From assembly GCA_937952395.1 (NCBI GenBank), contig CALFYV010000387.1, positions 1 through 9,225 on the forward strand: a DNA stretch of 9,225 nt, read 5' to 3'. The position numbers were made by a program, and so were the translations under genes. Below the pieces are notes generated by a model. That model had not been told where the DNA came from and ran no database searches. It was given only the letters and a program-made list of their open reading frames with translations. Positions within the stretch are counted from its first letter, which is position 1. Each line of letters starts with the position of its first letter. Shown in pieces: positions 6,935-9,225 of this stretch. The stretch is from an uncultured Bacteriovoracaceae bacterium. Lineage in GTDB: Bacteria > Bdellovibrionota > Bacteriovoracia > Bacteriovoracales > Bacteriovoracaceae.

Positions 6935-7689
6935 TGAAAATAGAAACAATGTTTGAAGGCCAGGTTGTTCTCATTATCGAAGAAGATGCCAATCAAAGAG
7001 ATAAAGCACGCAGTTTTCTACTAGTCAGAAAAGCCAAGAAAATTCTAGATACAGCAGACTTTATTCAAGCTTACAATCTTATTCAAAAGCAAAAAGTGGA
7101 TTACTATATTTGTGATTACAGGTTATTTAACACTCATGCCCAGTCATTCATAAAAAAACTAAGAAAAGAAAAAAAACTCTCCAATGATAATCAGCTCATC
7201 ATGTCTGCTGATTTTTATGAAGCTGTTGAGAAATTAAAAAATAAAACGGTAGAACCGGAAAATCGAGCAAAGAAAAAAACAACAGAGCAAGTTTTAGACG
7301 AGGATATAAAAAATACTGTTGCAGAAATCTATAAGCCATTCTGTGAAATAAAGGCCTATATGCTGATTAAAAGTAGTAATGAAGCAGTTGAAGCCACTAT
7401 CTTAAATATCGACTTAGAAGAACTCTTAGTCACCATTTCAACCAACTCATTAGAAAAGCAAGAAAACTACGCGCGCCAAATTAAATTTGAATCCAATATT
7501 GAAGGTATTACAAAAAACTATACCATTATTGGTGATATGAAACTGATTGATGATTCAGATCAATTTTATAGGGAATTTGAGCTTGCTGTCCCAGAACAAT
7601 ATAAGGAAATTTTAATGGAAATCGAAAACGATCTATTCGGAGCTCAGAGAAAAACACTCGGGATGTTGCATGTAATGAAAGGGGATTAG
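6934..7689 (+). CDS. Degenerate response-regulator receiver with possible PilZ-like C-terminal domain
   Basis: The 251-residue cytoplasmic protein has no signal peptide or membrane segment. Residues 10-95 resemble the start of a receiver domain: V-V-L-I-I-E-E-D with acidic residues 16-18, then Y-Y-I-C-D-Y-R-L with Asp61 at the phospho-acceptor place, then L-I-M-S-A with Ser91 at the conserved Ser/Thr. After Ser91 there is one helix and then a charged linker (about 105-130). The fifth strand and the conserved Lys-Pro of true receivers cannot be found. Residues 132-235 include E-A-T-I-L-N-I-D-L-E-E-L and a later G-D-M-K-L-I-D-D strand, which recall PilZ folds, but the c-di-GMP-binding RxxxR and D/NxSxxG motifs are absent. 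It overlaps the upstream stop by one base, so the two proteins are probably made together. It may be a protein-interaction partner of the FecR-type protein or a target of the divergent kinase; phosphorylation at Asp61 is possible but unproven. The PilZ assignment is tentative. Confidence 0.82.
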   Translation: MKIETMFEGQVVLIIEEDANQRDKARSFLLVRKAKKILDTADFIQAYNLIQKQKVDYYICDYRLFNTHAQSFIKKLRKEKKLSNDNQLIMSADFYEAVEKLKNKTVEPENRAKKKTTEQVLDEDIKNTVAEIYKPFCEIKAYMLIKSSNEAVEATILNIDLEELLVTISTNSLEKQENYARQIKFESNIEGITKNYTIIGDMKLIDDSDQFYREFELAVPEQYKEILMEIENDLFGAQRKTLGMLHVMKGD

Positions 7690-7703
7690 GAAACTAATCC
7701 CCT
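7680..7703. terminator. Stem-loop at the convergent gene junction, overlapping a stop codon
   Basis: AGGGGATTAG (7680-7689) pairs perfectly with CTAATCCCCT (7694-7703), giving a ten-base stem closed by a GAAA tetraloop read on the plus strand. The left arm contains the TAG stop of the receiver-like gene. The stem lies between convergent genes and may serve both. The T-rich tail is poor on the plus strand (TAAATGAAAATATC) and only short on the minus strand (TTTCATT), so termination may be incomplete; transcript-end protection is another role. Confidence 0.65.
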
Positions 7704-7716
7704 AAATGAAAATATC

Positions 7717-9177
7717 TTATTTTACTGGCTTTATATAATAAGCATTATTTTTTAAATCATCGACCGTATTTAAAAAACTATCAATATCACGTGACTTATA
7801 ACCGACACTTTCGAGTTCTTCTCCTGATGCGCTTCTAAGTTCACTTAAGTCCATGTTATTAAGTAATCTTACAACAATTCCCGGTAAGTCAGCATTTCTT
7901 AAGGGAACTTGAATTTTATAGCGACCAACGCCTTTTGTGATTTTTATACTTCTTAAGAAATCTCTGTCTTCTACGGCTTTTTCAATAACATCAGAAAAAT
8001 ACTGAAAGTCTTCATCACTGGCATCTAGATAATTTAGCTTCTTTTGTTGAACATTGGCATCTTGAATAAGTGCTTTCTTTGTCTTAGGTGCTTCGCGAGT
8101 AGAGTAATCCTCATCAATTTTATCTGCCTTTTCTTGGTATTTTGAATACTTAATTTTTGCCTTAGCCACTTTTTGTAATACTTTTGCTTGCTTACTAAAT
8201 AATTTATCCTGCTTTTTATCTAAAATTTCATACTGTTCATCGAACTCATCTGGCCCCATTTCATTTCGTTCACCAGCTCGTTCCAATCCCTCAATACTTT
8301 TTTCAACTTCAGCTAACTCATTTTCTATATTTTTGAGCTCTGACCAAAAAACGTTTTCTTTGAATTTTGCTCTTTCAACCGAATCTACAGCTAACTCATA
8401 TTTATCATTACCTTCTTGCAAAATTTCGCTCACAGCATCGGATGACTCATAATCAGGTTCCCAATCACCAATAATCATTTTAACTTTGCTATAAAGGCTT
8501 TTTTTAATTTTTGATATTTGCGCAATAGCAATTAAAGGTAAAAACTTAACTCTTAATTCTAACATATAAAGAAAAGCTTCTCGTCCACTTCTTCTTACTA
8601 TGGCCCTTTGATAATCTTTTAATTGCGAAGGTTTTTTTCCTTCAACATAGTAAAGGTAGAAAGCCTCTTTGATGATATCATGCATGCTCTGACAAGTGTA
8701 ACCTTGTCTAGCAGCAACGGCTTCACAGATGGGATGATTATAATGAAGGGCGGCTGCTAAGGCTTTAATATTTCCATTATTACCTTTTACATTTGTAACC
8801 TTAAACTCCCTGTTATTTCCCATAAATTCTTTGGCCAAACGTCTAACAATTTTTACATCATCCAGTAATACAGCTTCACGGTATTGGTTATAGTCAAAAT
8901 AAGCAGTTTTATGAACTTGACTCAAGGTTTGTGAAGAAAGTGCTTTCATAAATGAAACTGCATAACGAGCTTTATGATCAAACTCTTTTGATTCTTTCAT
9001 CGCCGTTACAGCTTCTTTTCTCGACGCCTCGCTGCCTCCGGCTTGATTGGCATAATAAAGTTGTTCAGAAGTTAAGGCTGCTTTCTCAGAATTATTGGCA
9101 GCTTTTTCAGAATTTTCTTTTAATTCACACGAGGTTAAAACGATGAGGGACATTAAACTTAAAGACAAAAACTTCAT
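7717..9177 (-). CDS. Lipoprotein of unknown function with a central coiled coil
   Basis: This 486-residue protein starts with a lipoprotein signal: MKF, a hydrophobic core, and the lipobox L-T-S-C with Cys17 as the lipidated residue. Glu18 at position +2 does not give the Asp-based inner-membrane retention signal of enterobacteria, so outer-membrane placement is plausible. A short tandem repeat N-S-E-K-A-A follows at 22-34. Residues 60-230 are mainly helical, with a possible disulfide pair Cys151/Cys162 and an amphipathic or hydrophobic helix at about 210-229. Residues 260-355 are Glu/Lys-rich and strongly coiled-coil-like. The C-terminal 410-486 looks compact, with two short helices around L-S-E-L-R-S-A-S. 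The start is firm: AAGGAG lies five bases upstream. It is convergent with the receiver-like gene and shares the junction stem-loop. No enzyme motif or known family is recognised. Confidence 0.88.
   Translation of the reverse strand: MKFLSLSLMSLIVLTSCELKENSEKAANNSEKAALTSEQLYYANQAGGSEASRKEAVTAMKESKEFDHKARYAVSFMKALSSQTLSQVHKTAYFDYNQYREAVLLDDVKIVRRLAKEFMGNNREFKVTNVKGNNGNIKALAAALHYNHPICEAVAARQGYTCQSMHDIIKEAFYLYYVEGKKPSQLKDYQRAIVRRSGREAFLYMLELRVKFLPLIAIAQISKIKKSLYSKVKMIIGDWEPDYESSDAVSEILQEGNDKYELAVDSVERAKFKENVFWSELKNIENELAEVEKSIEGLERAGERNEMGPDEFDEQYEILDKKQDKLFSKQAKVLQKVAKAKIKYSKYQEKADKIDEDYSTREAPKTKKALIQDANVQQKKLNYLDASDEDFQYFSDVIEKAVEDRDFLRSIKITKGVGRYKIQVPLRNADLPGIVVRLLNNMDLSELRSASGEELESVGYKSRDIDSFLNTVDDLKNNAYYIKPVK
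9058..9114 (-). repeat. Short tandem repeat of N-S-E-K-A-A just after the lipidated cysteine
   Basis: Codons 22-27 and 29-34 of the lipoprotein encode N-S-E-K-A-A twice, followed by a partial third copy (T-S-E-Q). Synonymous differences between the DNA copies show that it is not a very recent slippage product. It forms a flexible tether between the lipid anchor and the folded domain. Confidence 0.6.
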
Positions 9178-9182
9178 ACTCT

Positions 9183-9188
9183 CTCCTT
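9183..9188 (-). promoter_or_regulatory. Ribosome binding site of the lipoprotein
   Basis: AAGGAG lies five bases before the ATG at 9177. It is the strongest ribosome site among the genes here that has a correctly spaced start. Confidence 0.8.
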
Positions 9189-9209
9189 AGAAAACAAAAA
9201 CAATGAGTC

Positions 9210-9218
9210 AAATTAGCA
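9210..9218 (-). promoter_or_regulatory. Possible extended -10 element of the lipoprotein gene
   Basis: TGCTAATTT on the minus strand matches an extended -10 (TGN followed by TAATTT). The -35 would lie beyond the window edge, so this rests on one short motif 33 bases upstream of the start codon. Confidence 0.25.
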
Positions 9219-9225
9219 CTGAGTA

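Noticed and set aside
9189..9209. TTGACT as a -35 element for the lipoprotein gene
   Set aside because: Seventeen bases downstream lies the ribosome site AAGGAG rather than any -10-like sequence.

Overview
This AT-rich window looks chromosomal and comes from a Gram-negative bacterium with a two-membrane envelope. It carries a lipoprotein with a lipobox, a protein with an apparent outer-membrane beta-barrel tail, and a transmembrane CheA-like kinase. The low GC, the Lys/Asn/Ile-rich proteins, the FecR-domain giant protein and the many orphan signalling proteins suggest a Bdellovibrionota-type (Bacteriovorax-like) or similar deltaproteobacterial lineage. That placement is an inference from style, not from a marker gene.

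Layout. Bases 1-587 (minus strand) hold the first 195 codons of an exported protein of unknown function that runs off the left edge. It is preceded by a good sigma-54-type promoter candidate. Bases 721-3327 (minus) encode a large membrane sensor kinase: periplasmic Cache-like sensor, HAMP, PAS, Hpt and CheA-type ATPase, with no CheW-like domain. A 97-base divergent intergenic region separates it from a plus-strand pair. The first of the pair (3425-6934) is a 1169-residue envelope protein with an N-terminal membrane segment, a FecR-like domain, seven fibronectin-like 'WRVR' repeats and a C-terminal beta-barrel-like domain. The second (6934-7689) overlaps its stop codon by one base and encodes a degenerate receiver-like domain followed by a possible PilZ-like domain. 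A stem-loop at the convergent junction (7680-7703) overlaps the stop codon of the second gene. Bases 7717-9177 (minus) encode a coiled-coil lipoprotein of unknown function.

How they may fit together. The plus-strand pair is almost certainly co-translated, so the trans-envelope FecR/barrel protein and the cytoplasmic degenerate receiver probably act together. The divergently transcribed kinase may belong to the same signalling module, but this rests on position only. The two flanking genes are exported or surface-type proteins with no visible functional tie.

There are no tRNA, rRNA, CRISPR, transposase or phage genes, and no stretch over 300 bases lacks a gene. The most unusual object is the FecR/repeat/barrel protein, which also has a signal-peptide-like segment ending in a signal peptidase-like A-Y-A/E-E site in its middle.
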